Shown piece after piece: positions 1-12,121 of a stretch of 64,000 nt of DNA. A program made the position numbers and the translations under genes. The notes under the pieces were generated by a model. That model saw only the letters and a program-made list of their open reading frames with translations, ran no database searches and had not been told where the DNA came from. The stretch lies in contig NC_053042.1 in assembly GCF_003473485.1 (NCBI RefSeq), positions 38,468,762-38,532,761 of the forward strand, written 5' to 3'. The first letter of the stretch is position 1; the number at the start of each line of letters is the position of its first letter. Source of the stretch: Medicago truncatula. Lineage: Eukaryota > Streptophyta > Magnoliopsida > Fabales > Fabaceae.

Positions 1-1185
1 AACATTGGTTAATTTATATCTTTTTTTTTTTTTTGTAGAGATAACATCTCAAGAATCAGTCCACTTAGATGATATAAATTGAAAACCATCCACTTGAATC
101 ATAAAGGTAACACTTGAGATAAATATGTTTGGTTAATATATAGTATTAGTTACTGTCAAATGTCTTGAATCCCTTTCTAAGCCAATTCACTTCAATTCAT
201 GTCTTTTTGTTTTGCAGGGCCCATACCATATGAATGATCAAACATAATTCATAAAGTCAGAGATCAATTTGGACTTCAAAGTTGAAGTTATTAACTACTT
301 GTTGAGAGAAGATGTCTGCTATTATAAACATTTAGCTTTATTTTGTTTTGTTATTGTAATAGTTTTCTTTGGAAGGATGTTGACTCTATTAACTTATGCA
401 AGTATGATGTATTGTGAGTAACTAAGGAATTATTGTGCATCTTTATGCTTCAAAATGAAGTTGATTTTATTGTTACTTAAGGATTAAACTCTTATGATTT
501 ATGTGCTCTTATGTTGATGTATTGAGAGTTATTGTGCATCTTTATGCTTCAAACTGAAGTTGATTTTATTGTTACTTAAGGATTAAGCTCTTATGATTTA
601 TGTGCTCTTATGTTGATGTCAACTATACAAAAGATATACTTCTATTGAATTTTTTGAAATTTAACAAAAGATGTGCTCTTGTGATTTATGTGCTCTTATG
701 TTGATTTTTTTGACTTGGATCGGATCGGATCATTTTTTTCAAATCCGAAACAATCTAAACGGAACCGCAAAAGTAAATATTAATACATATATTTTTTACC
801 GTGTTTAATCTTATATATTACATTAATTTAATCTATATTATTATTACTTCATATCTTTCAAAAATTAATCGATAAAATTTCATACTGTAATTTTTATTTC
901 TTAATAATTTTAATAAAAAAAATTATATTCTTAAAAAAAAAAAAATTTGCATTTTGGATAAAAAAAACACAATTAAATTCACAAAAGGAAAAAAAAATAC
1001 ATTTGGTTCAAAATATTGGTTTTGGTTCGGTTCGGTTCATAGGTAAGAAAACGGTTAACCGAACCATAACTTTGGTTCAGTTCGGTTAGTTGCATACCTG
1101 AAACGGTTCGGTTTTCCGAACCATTTTAAAATTCCGGTTCGGTTCAGTTCAGTTTTTTAGGTTAACCGAACCATGCCCACCCCTA
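1..1185. mobile_element. Right end of a hAT-type transposon (left end outside window)
   Basis: From about 1010 to 1185 the sequence alternates GGTTCGGTT and AACCGAACC blocks and stops at CCACCCCTA (1177-1185). That is the reverse complement of the TAGGGGTGG terminus common in plant hAT elements. The adjacent GTGGTATT (1186-1193) would be one copy of an 8-bp target duplication; its partner would lie before the window. The first 700 bases carry no recognisable transposase and hold a 99-bp tandem duplication. The family call rests on one terminus only. Confidence 0.4.
431..619. repeat. Tandem duplication, two 90-bp copies
   Basis: Copies at 431-520 and 530-619 (period 99 bp) differ at only a few positions. 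A third fragment of the unit (GTGCTCTT...TTATGTGCTC) follows at about 671-705. No coding capacity is seen. Confidence 0.85.
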
Positions 1186-1351
1186 GTGGTATTTGATCAA
1201 GTCTTTTAGTTAATTCAAGTAAGTTTAATGATACTCAATTAGTATTTTCGAAAGTTGAACAAAAAATTTGAGGTAAAATTAACTATAGAAGCAAAAGCTT
1301 CAAATTTGTGCTTGAAGTTTAATCTACTATTCTATGTTTGGTTGAACTTTC

Positions 1352-1550
1352 GGTACGCAGTGATACATTTGTCTTTTGCTAGTTAATTGTTTGTTGGTTA
1401 GTTTGTTAGATAGCTTGCAACACAAGCAAATTAGTTTGATGGTAGTTTCACTTGTACAATTAGTCTATATAAGCCATAACTTGATAAAAAATATTCAGTT
1501 GAACATTTTCACCAAAATCTTTCTTCTACCTTCATACTCTTACCCTAACA
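1352..1550 (+). repeat. 5' LTR of the copia element
   Basis: It aligns with 3554-3762 over its length. Shared blocks include AGTGATACAT, GGTTAGTTTGTTA, ATAGCTTGCA and CTTCTACCTTCATAC. It ends in CCCTAACA. Confidence 0.85.
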
Positions 1551-1639
1551 ATTGTTATCAAGTGCAAGTTGGACCTTGTCTTTCTTGAAACAAATAATCA
1601 TTAGAATAATGTGATCTCACTCATCATCAATGACAGAAT

Positions 1640-2330
1640 GCTAAAATTTTATGCAACCTGCAATTCCTTGTTTTGACGCGACTACAATCACTAGACAATG
1701 TTGATGCAAAACCTGCATCGATCCAGAGAGTATTGGAATGTGATAGTCTGATAGAGGAACGGGTGGTAATCCCACCAGCTGGAACAATCCCAGAACAACA
1801 GAAAGCTGCAGATGAAATCAAATTGAAGTATTTGAAGGCCAAGAACTACTTATTTCAAGCAATTGATCGTTCAATTCTTGAAAAAGTCATTGTATGAGAC
1901 ACCGCCAAAGATATATGTGATTCTATGCGCCAAAAATATCAATGTTCTAATAAGGTGAAGAGAGATCAACTTCGAGCTCTATGCGAAGAATTTGAGAATC
2001 TTAGCATGAAGATTGATGAATCTCTAAAGGAATACTTAGAAAGAATGTTAGCTATTGCTAGATGAATGTTCATGGTGAAAAATTGACCCATATAACCATT
2101 GTTGAAAAGATTCTAAGATCTTTAACATAAAGATTTAATTATGTTGTTTTCTCAATAGAAGAATTGAATGATGCAACTACGATGACAATTGACGAGTTAC
2201 AAAGTAGCTTATTGGTTCATGAGCAACATATGAAGGGTCATAAAGAAGAAGGACAAGTTCTACATATTTCCAATGCAGGAACAGGATTTGGTCAAGTGTA
2301 TTGATTTCTTAAAGGAAAAACAACACATAT
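1640..2330 (+). pseudogene. copia gag remnant
   Basis: An in-frame stretch (1673-1897) encodes a UBN2/Retrotran_gag-like segment including KLKYLKAKNYLFQAIDRSI. After a stop the frame continues with a block containing MRQKYQCSNKVKRDQLRAL and then ENLSMKIDESLKEYLERM. Several in-frame stops follow, so no protein is made. The order of motifs is that of copia gag N-terminal halves. Confidence 0.8.
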
Positions 2331-2434
2331 AGCCTTATAGGTGATTCCCAAGACAAACTCATGGAGAGCAGCAAGAAAGCTTGAACTTGTCAACTCAGAT
2401 ATTTGTGTCCCCATCAATCCTGAATCAAAAGAAA

Positions 2435-2703
2435 AGGCACTTCATCATTTTCACTGATGTTTTTAGTACAAAGACCTGGATTTATTTCTTAAAAGAAAAA
2501 TCAGAAGCTTTTAAGGCATTTCAGAGGTTTAAGCTTCTTGTCAGAAAAGAGTCAGATTGGAGAATAATATGCTTAAGAACGTATATAAGGGGAGAATACA
2601 CTTCTAATTCATTTAATGAGTTTTGTGATTTACATGGAATTAAAAGACAACGTAGTGTTGCTTACACTCCTCAGCAAAATAGTTATTTGAAAGAAAGAAT
2701 ATA
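2435..2703 (+). pseudogene. copia integrase-core remnant
   Basis: The frame contains HFIIFTDVFSTKTWIYFLK and further on EFCDLHGIKRQRSVAYTPQQN, the rve integrase catalytic-core signature (the TPQQN block ends the core). The protein breaks off at a stop at 2702. The expected reverse transcriptase does not follow; the next 450 bp hold only scattered fragments. Confidence 0.85.
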
Positions 2704-3184
2704 ACTATAATGAATATGGTTTGGTACATGTATGCTTAGTGAAAACAATGTGCCAAGGAAGGAGTTGGATGGTAAGAGAAAATTAATATTCTCTTAGGAT
2801 TGAGTGAAGGATCAAAAGCATACAAGTTGAATAATCAAAACAATGGGTCACTAATAATGAAATGAGCAACACAAACAAGGTAACCTACAACGCAAGCAAT
2901 CATAGTGAAAATGAAAATGAGCCTGAAGTAAATAATGAAAGGCAACCTGAAATTGATGAGCAAAAAATGTTATAGCATCTGATTCTGAAAATAGCAATGA
3001 TGAAAATTAGGATTTGGGGAAAAGGCTAAGCAGAAGCCCTGCATATCTGGATGATTATGACACTACAAAAGCTACTAAAGCACAATCTCTCCATAATCTT
3101 GTTGTATTCAGCTCCAGTGAAGATCCAACATCATATGAATAATTTGCTAAGCATGGTCATCTAAGAAACAACCTATAATAACTC

Positions 3185-3527
3185 TTTCCACTACTGAGGC
3201 AGAGTACATGGCAACTGCTAGCAGTGTATGTCATGTAGTATGGTTTTAAGGATCTTAGTTTAAATTGGAAGTAATTAAGGGGACTGCATCACCATTCACT
3301 GTGACAATAGTTCATCAACAAAGTTGTCGAAAAATCCAGTCATGCATGGAAGGAGTAAACACATTGATGTCAGGTTCCACTTTCTTCGTGACTTGACCAA
3401 AGATAGAGTCATTCAACTTCTGCATTGTTCATCACAAGATAAACTGGCTGACATTATGACCAAGCCTTTTGAGTTTAGTAACATTCTGCAAATTGAGAGA
3501 CAAGCTTGGAATGTGCAAACTGACTAG
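3185..3527 (+). pseudogene. copia RNase H C-terminal remnant
   Basis: AEYMATASSVCHVVW (from about 3199) and, in a shifted frame, MSKNPVMHGRSKHIDVRFHF followed by DKLADIMTKP are the hallmark end of copia RNase H. A frame break separates the two parts. It stops just before the purine tract and 3' LTR. Confidence 0.9.
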
Positions 3528-3553
3528 TTATAAGGTCAGTTTAGGGGAGAATA

Positions 3554-3762
3554 TGTAGGAAGTGATACATCATATCTATTGTTAGTTAATTGTTAGTTGT
3601 ATCATTCTGTTTATTGGTTAGTTTGTTATATAGCTTGCATCACAAGCAAGTTAGTTAGATGTTAGTTTCATGTGTACAATAAGCCTTTTTAGATGTTGAT
3701 CAATAATATTCAGTTCAACATTTTCGCCAAAATCTCTCTTCTACCTTCATACTACCCTCACA
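3554..3762 (+). repeat. 3' LTR of the copia element
   Basis: It begins TGTAGGAAGTGATACAT directly after the purine tract and ends near CCCTCACA, matching the 5' LTR. Confidence 0.85.
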
Positions 3763-4697
3763 CAAAATTGATTTTGACTTGTTTTGTTGCTCTCATGAAG
3801 CTAGAAATTGAAGCATTTAATTATAAAATTGATTTTTACACCCATATTGAAACATGAATCACTTTACTTTCAACTCATTTTCAACCATATATAAATTTTA
3901 CAAATCAATTTCGCAAAATCAGTTTTTATCATCGCTGAACCAAACAGACATGCACGTACGCATAAGCATGTCAATATCATAATAAATTCAACACTTTTAA
4001 AATTAATTAATCCTCGTGCAGAACTACATTTTAACTTTTAATGTCATCACTCTGTCAAGGAAAAAACACTGTTTTAACTTGTGACCTTTTTACTATCTTA
4101 CTAGTTACCACCACACTTACTTTTTTCTCGTTACTATACATATATTAATCTTAACTGTAGTGTACATTCATATATGAGTGCAACTTTCTAGTATGAATGT
4201 AGAGAAAATGAAGCAACTCATTCATCTCACTGATCGCAAGAATCGCCATAGTGGCTAGAGTTGTAGTTCGTCTTATTTATCCGTCCTTGTTCCTGTCTAG
4301 CATTTCATACTCTCTCCATTACAATGGTTCACTTCAAAACCCTATATTTAATTTGTTGCTTGAAACTTCATGGGAGAAAGAAGCATGGTGTAAGACCCAG
4401 CTTCATGTGAAGAAAATGAAAAAACTGAATGGTTAAGCCAGGTACAGTTTTAAAAACCGAAGGGTGTTTAAAATTTATTTTATGAAATGTTTTGAAAGTA
4501 AATAATAAGCTTAATTGGCTTTCAAATTGCATCAAGAAGGAAAAGTCATACATTTCCATGATATTAAGATCGTCTTAATGCATCAAAATTACAAACACAT
4601 ATAGCATCATTAATCCAACATATATATGAATTTATTCTAGCACATCTTATTGAAAATTAATATGATTGAACAATAACTTCAGCTCTTCCACTTGAAA
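3763..4697. other. Intergenic, 3' flank of alpha-galactosidase
   Basis: AT-rich sequence with short spurious frames on both strands. I see no gene, tRNA or repeat structure. The part nearest 4697 must contain the alpha-galactosidase 3' UTR. Confidence 0.6.
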
Positions 4698-7600
4698 CTA
4701 GCTCGTGGGTGTCAAGACATACATCTTACAAGCATGAGAATCTATTTCAGCGGAGATTTCTTTTGAAACAAACAATTGAGTTGAATGCTGCATATTTTTC
4801 ATATAAGATATAATCAAAATCATAGAAATATGATCTAAAAAACAATATAAGGTCAATTTTGTAGGTATATTACCTCCCATAAATCTCTTGCATCAACAAT
4901 GGCTTCTGGTTCTAGGCCTATTTCAGACCAGGATGCAATTACCGTTGCATTTGATGAGCTCCTATTCCATAAAATAACTGCTAGCTTGTTTTCACTTAGA
5001 GGACCTGCCCAAACCTACAACATACACATCTATCTATATTAAGAAAATTTTCTTGAGAACATACACACAGACAAGGATATATATGAATACAATCAATTTT
5101 GACTTTAGGGGTGCATTTTTTGTCTTTGCTTTATTTGTTTGTGAATAGAAGAGATGTATGCACCTAAAAATAGTTTAGTATTAGTGTCATACTTTTCTAT
5201 TTATGAAAGAATGACATAAGCATTGAATACAATAATGGCATTAATAATACGTACACACTAGTATAATTTAAGAAAACAAGAATGATTAAATAAAATCAAA
5301 TGTGTTGGTGTCGGGCATCAACCCGTGAGATAGTATGGTAGGGATAGTGTATGTTTTTTTTATAAGCCAGGAGATAGGACAGATATCAAGAGGAAACACC
5401 GACATCTCAACTGGTTGCTGGCACCTCGGAGAACTTCCATCCTCTACCGCCTACCTCAAAAATTTTATTAAAAAAAAAGGATAGTGTATGAAATCAAGGG
5501 ATCAAAAACAAGAAAGTTACCTCCAAATCATTAGTACTTTTCACTTTCTTTCCTTGAACTCCTAGTTTGTCTGCAATAACAGAAGGAAAATTTGATTTTT
5601 TGAGTGTTATATCGTATTGACATATAGAAGAAAGCAATGCTTTTGTCTTTCTAGTAATTCATGAATTCTGTTTTATCTATACCTTGGTTTACTGCAATAA
5701 CTTCCGAGTTAGTTATTAATTCATATGTGGTATTATCCATTGCACGAATATCACAACCAACCAATAAAGGAGCCTATCATTATATACAAAAGAAACCAAT
5801 TTAGTGAAAAATCAAAAACAATTTGCTTAAAGGATGTCATGACAATGGCAATGCCATCACAATACTAGAAGTCAAGGGCTGGTAAGTATCTAAATTTTGT
5901 TTCATCACATCATACCTTAGCTAAAGCCCATATGCTGAAATGTGAACGATATTCTTCTGTAGTCATGCCTCCATTCCCAACCTCAAGCATGTCAGGATCT
6001 AATAATTCAAGAAGCAATTAATTTCTGAGTGCAATATTCTCTAAATTGCAATTGTTAATTAATTACCATTCCATCCTCCAGGTCCAGCATACGATGCCCA
6101 TTTATTGTTTGAATCTGCTATAGAAGTCATGCTAGGGAGAAAGTAAAATAATTTTGATCACAATATGGAAAATGAAGCAAAGTAATTGAACAATACATAT
6201 CAATATAGTGAGTTTCTGTTTTTTCCATTGATTCCTTACCTATTCCAATTATCTTCAATATCACCTGTTGTTCTCCAACTATTTCCCACACTTTTTGCCC
6301 ATGTTGCTGGGTCTTCCCATCCCCTATGTTCCACAAAATTATGTAAAGGCTAGTAGAAATTGGAATAATATTATTCATGTATGAGAAACATCATATTTAA
6401 TTTCAACTCACCATTCACACATTGAGAAGAAGATTGACCTTCCAGATTTCATTAAGGCTTCACTCATTGGCGGGTACCTATTTAGAAAAATGTATGACAT
6501 TATATAAGAATTTTCGGTTTCTTATAAAGTATTAAGAATGTAAAAACTATTTACATTTGAAGGGGATTGATTAAATACCTTTCTTTAGGGCTTATACCAT
6601 TGTTTTCACAATTATCATACTTCAAATAGTCAATTCCCTAAAGAAAAATTTAAATCAGTTATTGATTTTTCTCAACAACAAAAAATCATATATTTGTTAG
6701 CACATTAAACTTGTACATAGAATGCAATATGATAAAAATTAAAACGACTTTCAAATAATGTAATGTATATATTATAATACCCAAGAAGCAAATGTTTTAG
6801 CATCTTGTTCTTCATGTCCCAGTGATCCAGGCATGCGTTTACTACAAGTAAGAGTTCTGCATAAAAATTGCAAGTGATCAATCACAAATACCTAATCATA
6901 TATATATATATTTTAGTTGAGTAAAGATTATTCATTGTTTTCATACCCAGCATCTGAGTAAATCCCCAACTTTAAACCTTTGTTGTGAACATAATCAGCT
7001 AAAGCCTTCATTCCTGAGGGAAATGTTGCAGTATTGGGAACCATATTTCCCTATCATTTTCAAAGTTAGAACCTTAAAAATATACTATAACTTTACAGTT
7101 TTATTAACTTACTATTTAATTTTGATAATTTTATAAAATTAAAAAACAAAGCATGCATACTATTGACTAATAAAGCGAACAAAAGGACATACATTTCCAA
7201 TATAAATGGGGGATACAATTAATTTATCATGACAAAGAAATATGAATTTATCACAAAAAAAAAATGAAAATTTAATTGTAAACTTTAATCACCTCTGAAT
7301 CTCGATTGAGCTCGGCCCAACAATCGTCTGAAAAAATATAAAACAATAGCATCGTAAATAGGTTGCTACTAGTAAAATGTGTGTGATGTCTCGTGCACTC
7401 CTTATTTAATAGATTAACAGGCTCCAAAAAATTTTAAAAAAGTCTCACAAATTTTATACAAAAAATCTAAATTTCTCAATTGTTTAATTATTTAAACCTT
7501 TATATTTATTAAGGGAATTATTTAAACCTTTATATATTTATTGAAGGAAAAAATAAATTTATTTTAATACAGGAATAATTGTGTTTAAAATTGTTGAAGA

Positions 7601-10021
7601 TAAATCATGTGAATTTTGTACGACTATTAACACTTCTTTTTTTGTCAAAATACCACCATGTAATATTAATATAATTCTTTTTCATTTTAAAATAATAACT
7701 TAATATTTTGACTTTATATAATAGAATTATACTATCCTTAAAAACAAATAGAATTATACTAAAAAATATCATAATTGATATAATTATTGAATGATATCTA
7801 AAATAATTATATTTTTCTCATAAATTTATAAATTATCGGTCAACTGTTATGTGTGTGTGTGTGTGATTTTAAATAATATCTTATTAAATTAAATGTTATA
7901 GATAAATATTATTCTATGTTTTTAATATCAAGTAAGGGAGTTATCTTTTAAGTCAAATTTTAAATTTTATTTTTGGAAAACTTACATGTTTACTTAAAGA
8001 GTATTATCTCTCTCTCCGTGAGCTTAGTTCAGTTGACTAAGGATAATGCATAATATATGCAAGGTCCGGGGTTCAAACCTCGGCCACCACAAAAAAAAAA
8101 AAGTATCATCTCCGTATTTTATTATAAGTTGTTTTTATATTTTCACACATATTAAAAATGTAGTTAATATATGAAAGAGAAATTATAAGTGATTTTACAA
8201 AATTATCCCTTATTAATGATTTGAGAAAGAAAGATAAATGTTAATGAGTTCTCTAAGACACTCTTTAAGACCTTTAAATGATAACTTTTTATGAAATTAT
8301 GTGTAATCAATGCATTGAAAATCGAAATATTTGAATTTTATAAAATAATTTCTTCTTTTAGAATCCTTAATGAATGTCCGGAGGCACCCGTTAACAAAAC
8401 TCAGAAAGAGATTAAAAGAACGAAAAGAAGAGAGAGTAATAAATGATAAAAAGATATGATAGAATTTTTTTTTATTATTATTAATTATGCATTTGAATAG
8501 TAAATCGACTTAAAAAAAATTAATCTTAACAAGAAAGTAATTATTAATGATGCATTGGAGTTATAAAGCAACTTATAAACATTATTAATGATGCATTAGA
8601 ATTGTAAAGCGACTTCTAAAACCTACATTGGTATATTTTGTCAACAAAAAAAAAAAAACCTACATTGATATATTTATATTAAAATGTGGAACTCGTTAAT
8701 CTTGACAAGAAAGTATATATGTATGTAAGATTAATCAAGGCATAACCTACCTAAATTAAGATAATGGTACCCCAAATTTGCAAGTCCTGATGACACCATT
8801 GCATCAGCTGTGATAATTAAGAAACCATAAAATAAGTCTAGATTAGTATGTCTAGAATTCGGAGATATTATATATATATATATAATGGTGTAAATTTAAA
8901 GTTGATGACAATAATACAGTTAATTACCTGTTTCACGAACTATACTTTCATTAACATCACACCCAAAATGATTCCAGCTACTCCACCTGAGAGATTCATA
9001 CTACATATTATTGTCGTGAATTTTTTTTTTGAAAGATTATTATCATGAAAATTATCGTCATGGGTTTAGCATTTATACTAATATATTTTCATGAAAAAAC
9101 TTGAAAATTCGCATCACATAAATATCTTCAAAGTTTATTTTAATTCATTGCATGTATAATGTATTTGTGTACATATAGCAATACTATTATTTTAATACAT
9201 ATCACTGTTTTTTTTTTGGACAAGATATCACTGTTTTTTTATAATTATAATCTTATATATTCATTTAATAATGAACTAATATGAGAATATATAATAAAGT
9301 AAAAAGATAAATGGTATAAAATGTAGGTTTTAGAACAACAATATAAGATAAAGTTGAACGATGATTTTAGGGTGTTATGTATGAGTAAGGATGGTCTTTA
9401 TTTGTCAAAATAAATGAAGTACGTAATTTGAAGAGAGATAGACACATAAGGTTGATAGTGAATTCTATCATTAAATGGTTTCCACCATTATTAATTATTT
9501 TATATTTTTTTCAAACTTATTTGTGTCTTTAACTCTCCAAATAAAAGAAATTGATAAGTAAGATATTAACTCGTCATGTACTATCTAGTTGTAGACAATA
9601 ATCAATCAATAAATAAAAATAAAGTTGGATTGAATATCACAAAATTTAGAGCAATATTAACACATTATTCGATCACTATTATAAGCAAAAATTCACTTTT
9701 TAGATTCATTCAACAAATGATGTATGTGGTCTAGACCACATACATCATTTGTTGAATGAATCTAAAAAGTGAATTTTTGCTTATAGTAATGACTCAAGCG
9801 GGTACTAGTCTAGATGAAAAACCAAAAAATTGATAATAAAGAGTAACTTACCCCATGGGGGGTGTCAAACCAAGTCCATTTTCTACAAGATATCTCCTAA
9901 TTACCTTCTCCTTGGACATGGTTTTGTTACCTAATAATCGAGCATATGTTGATGGAACATTTGCATTCAATAGCAAAATGATATGCAACACAAACATCAT
10001 AGCCATGAGTCTAATTGCCAT
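4698..10021 (-). CDS. Alpha-galactosidase, glycoside hydrolase family 27, secreted
   Basis: Removes terminal alpha-1,6-galactose from raffinose-type sugars and galactomannan (family knowledge). Fifteen coding exons, minus strand, all with GT-AG borders and frame kept: 10021-9852, 8986-8928, 8807-8751, 7327-7293, 7050-6947, 6856-6781, 6637-6579, 6477-6412, 6323-6240, 6131-6067, 5998-5916, 5773-5683, 5570-5521, 5014-4874, 4787-4698. The sum is 1230 nt, 409 aa, usual for plant GH27. Residues 1 to about 26 form a signal peptide ([18 protein letters not shown]...). The mature start [19 protein letters not shown] is the family signature. The nucleophile is Asp175 in DYLKYDNC and the acid/base is Asp230 in [10 protein letters not shown]; the spacing of 55 equals that of the rice enzyme (D130/D185). 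The C-terminal beta domain is complete. Introns hold a SINE, a 125-bp retroposon, a palindromic MITE and three micro-insertions. No defect is seen; product is likely apoplastic or vacuolar. Confidence 0.96.
5354..5478. mobile_element. 125-bp retroposon in intron 13 of alpha-galactosidase
   Basis: A perfect 12-bp duplication GGATAGTGTATG (5342-5353 and 5479-5490) brackets a 125-bp insert that starts with an oligo-T run and ends with an oligo-A run. The inner 100 bp is GC-richer than the intron. Target duplication plus tail indicates retroposition. I do not recognise the body. Confidence 0.75.
8011..8101 (+). mobile_element. tRNA-derived SINE (intron 3 of alpha-galactosidase)
   Basis: A box-A-like GTGAGCTTAGTTCAGTTG is followed by a box-B-like GGGGTTCAAACCTC, then CCACCAC and an A-tail. 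Flanking AGTATTATCTC (8000-8010) and AGTATCATCTC (8102 onward) form a target duplication with one mismatch. Related copies lie at 12047, 20344, 44305 and 59837. Confidence 0.8.
8618..8673. repeat. Micro-insertion with 19-bp direct repeat
   Basis: AAAACCTACATTGGTATAT (8618-8636) and its one-mismatch copy (8655-8673) flank an 18-bp insert TTTGTCAACAAAAAAAAA. The form fits target duplication around an extremely truncated retroposon tail. It lies in intron 3 of the alpha-galactosidase. Confidence 0.7.
9007..9049. repeat. Micro-insertion with 14-bp direct repeat
   Basis: ATTATTGTCGTGAA (9007-9020) and ATTATTATCATGAA (9036-9049) flank TTTTTTTTTTGAAAG. Two mismatches in 14 suggest moderate age. It lies in intron 1 of the alpha-galactosidase. 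Confidence 0.6.
9199..9240. repeat. Micro-insertion with direct repeat ATATCACTGTTTTTTT
   Basis: The repeat at 9199-9214 recurs at 9225-9240, separated by an insert ending TTGGACAAG. It lies in intron 1 of the alpha-galactosidase. Confidence 0.65.
9680..9785. repeat. Perfect 106-bp palindrome (MITE-like) in intron 1
   Basis: The two 53-bp halves (9680-9732, 9733-9785) are exact reverse complements centred on CTAG. The core (TTTTAGATTCATTCAA...ATGATGTATGTGGT) is shared with the Stowaway-like element at 11006-11151, so this is a relative whose outer ends have diverged. In the pre-mRNA it would form a long hairpin inside intron 1. Confidence 0.9.
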
Positions 10022-10113
10022 AGTGATGCAAATTAATTTAAATGTAAATGAATGTTTATATGTATGCGTGTGTGTGTGTTTTTGAATAAAAAAAAGTGCT
10101 AAGTATTGAAGAG

Positions 10114-10121
10114 TTTATATA
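10114..10121 (-). promoter_or_regulatory. Probable TATA box of the alpha-galactosidase gene
   Basis: On the minus strand this reads TATATAAA, about 93 bp upstream of the start codon at 10021. The position suits a core promoter with a short leader. It is the nearest good TATA match; another AT-rich match lies near 10225. Confidence 0.5.
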
Positions 10122-11005
10122 TGTATTGTAATGTGGTCCAATACAATAGAAAAAGTGTACTATTGTATTGAAACCAAATAAAGAAAAGCAGAGGAGTGTG
10201 AATGAACTGAAGATGTGCATTCCATATTTATAGACTAAAGTTTGGATGCCCTAATTTAATGCAATGAATGAGCTTGTCTAGTGGATACATACATACAAAA
10301 ATATGTTTCTATCCAAACACATCCTCAAACCAATGGATGATGCATCCATCATGTTTGTTGCTATCCTTTTCTTTTTATTTTCCAAAACTGAAAAATGTTG
10401 AATTCAATGTTTATACTATATTACAACCGAAATTTCGGCTACGTATGAATAATGAATAATGATCATATATTGCTTTTTCTTTCGTAAGATGTCTAGATAA
10501 ATAAATAGTGTCCAATTTAAAGGATAAATAAATCTAACTAAGATTTAGTTGGTCAAGGAAGTTGTTACTAGATGATTTTCTTCATGGGTAGGACTATCCA
10601 GTGGCTGAAGAATTAATTACTTCGGTATTGAATATATACAACTTGTTTCATTTCTAATGTCTTTATTATTATAGAAAATATAGAACTAGCTGAATAAGTT
10701 TTTTTCAATTGTATAGATATCTGGTTTACATAAAAAAATTTAAATCAACTTTAGAAATAGTGTGCGATTGTGTGTTTGTTTGTTAAAAAATTATTGCTAA
10801 ATAGAAGAAATGCCAATAGTCATTTGAGAGCTCATATACACAAAAGTAAAAGAATTGGGATTTTAAGTTCGATCACAGCATTCAACCTAAAGTTTTTTGA
10901 AATTTTTATCAATTGAATTAAATTTTATGGACTATACAATAAATAACTAAGTGTTAGCTGAATACAGCAAACAGTTGACTTGCTCCTTGAACTGAGTTAT
11001 GTCTA

Positions 11006-11151
11006 CTCCCTCCGTTCCCAATTTATAAGTAAATTTGTCTTTTAGATTCATTCAAATAATGATGTATGTGGTTCATAATATGAATCATATACATCATTAA
11101 TTGAATGAATCTAAAAAGTCAAATTTACTTATAATTGAAAACGGATGAAGC
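11006..11151. mobile_element. Stowaway-like MITE
   Basis: The left end CTCCCTCCGTTCCC preceded by TA, and the right end AACGGATGAAGCA, resemble the classic plant Tc1/mariner MITE terminus. Inside, TTTTAGATTCATTCAA and its complement TTGAATGAATCTAAAAA form long arms about a short centre. It is closely related to the palindrome at 9680-9785. Confidence 0.75.
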
Positions 11152-12046
11152 ATTTAAAACTTGATTATTTGACCTAAAAAACTTGATTACTGGTTAAGAA
11201 AGTAAATATATTAATTATTGCATTGAAAATTGTGTAATCAATAGATAAAAAGTTAAAAAAGTGTCTTTTTCAATTAAATAAAAAAAAAACAAATGAGCTA
11301 AATCAAATTCAAAACTACTGAACCATTGGAACAATAAATAATTGTTTATCTGAAATATTCAAATGTAGCAATTTATTCGCAAATTAATTTTGGTTTGAAT
11401 TAATTTGAGGCGAACACGATGGTAACCGTTACAACCAAATATGAAGATTTTGAGTGAGAAAAATTGTCCACAATTTAGGAGTTAGGATCGTCTTCATTTA
11501 GAATTTTCTTTATTTCTTTTATTTAGAGAGATAAATAAAAATTAAAATAAAATTAAAATAAAAGTTTAAAATAATTAATAGTGGTGTGACTCACTTAATA
11601 CTAAGACCTATCATCTATTTTATGTGTTAATATGTCTCTAAATGGTACTCTCAATTGATTTTTATAAATGAAGAGGATTCTTACTCATAATATGAACCAT
11701 GTTTAAGGAAACGAGTACGACTAGTCGATTATCTAGTCAACAAGTGTAACTATTCTAGGCCATTTTTAGTGGTCATCTGAGGTTAGGTTTTAGTTTTGAT
11801 GAAACCTTGGGTGCACTTCATTACGTGCTTTTTGTATAATTTTTAACAAGAAATATTCTTTTTATTTTATATAACAAATTTTGAAAGACTTGTGAATTTT
11901 AAAAAAGATCTTATTTATTCAGTTAAGAACACATAAAAAACTTACCAAATTTTTTTCCTTCGTTTTTTTTTTTTCTTCTATATCTCCTTAATCCTTACTA
12001 TTATCCAAGATGTGTGCCACCGCGAAAGATTTTTGTCTACATATAA

Positions 12047-12121
12047 TTTTTTTTGTGATGGTCGGGATTCGAACCCCAAACCTTATATATATTATGCATT
12101 ATCCTTAGAGTTAAGCTCACA
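12047..12121 (-). mobile_element. tRNA-derived SINE, minus strand
   Basis: On the minus strand: GTGAGCTTAACTCTAAGG, then ATAATGCATAATATATATAA, a box B (GGGGTTCGAATCCC) and an A-tail. It is the same family as 8011-8101. Confidence 0.7.

Larger units (their letters stand above)
1352..3762 (+). mobile_element. Degenerate Ty1/copia LTR retrotransposon
   Basis: Two similar LTRs (about 1352-1550 and 3554-3762) flank a decayed internal region. A weak primer-binding site (TTGTTATCAAGTGC, about 1552) resembles the tRNA-Met type TGGTATCAGAGC. A purine tract AGGGGAGAA (3543-3551) precedes the 3' LTR. Remnants appear in copia order: gag, integrase, then the end of RNase H. Most of the reverse transcriptase is deleted and stops are frequent. 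I could not find a clear 5-bp target duplication. LTR divergence by eye is considerable, so the insertion is old and immobile. Confidence 0.9.

Noticed and set aside
9855..10085. Plus-strand frame of 76 codons
   Set aside because: It is the antisense of alpha-galactosidase exon 1 and its upstream region.
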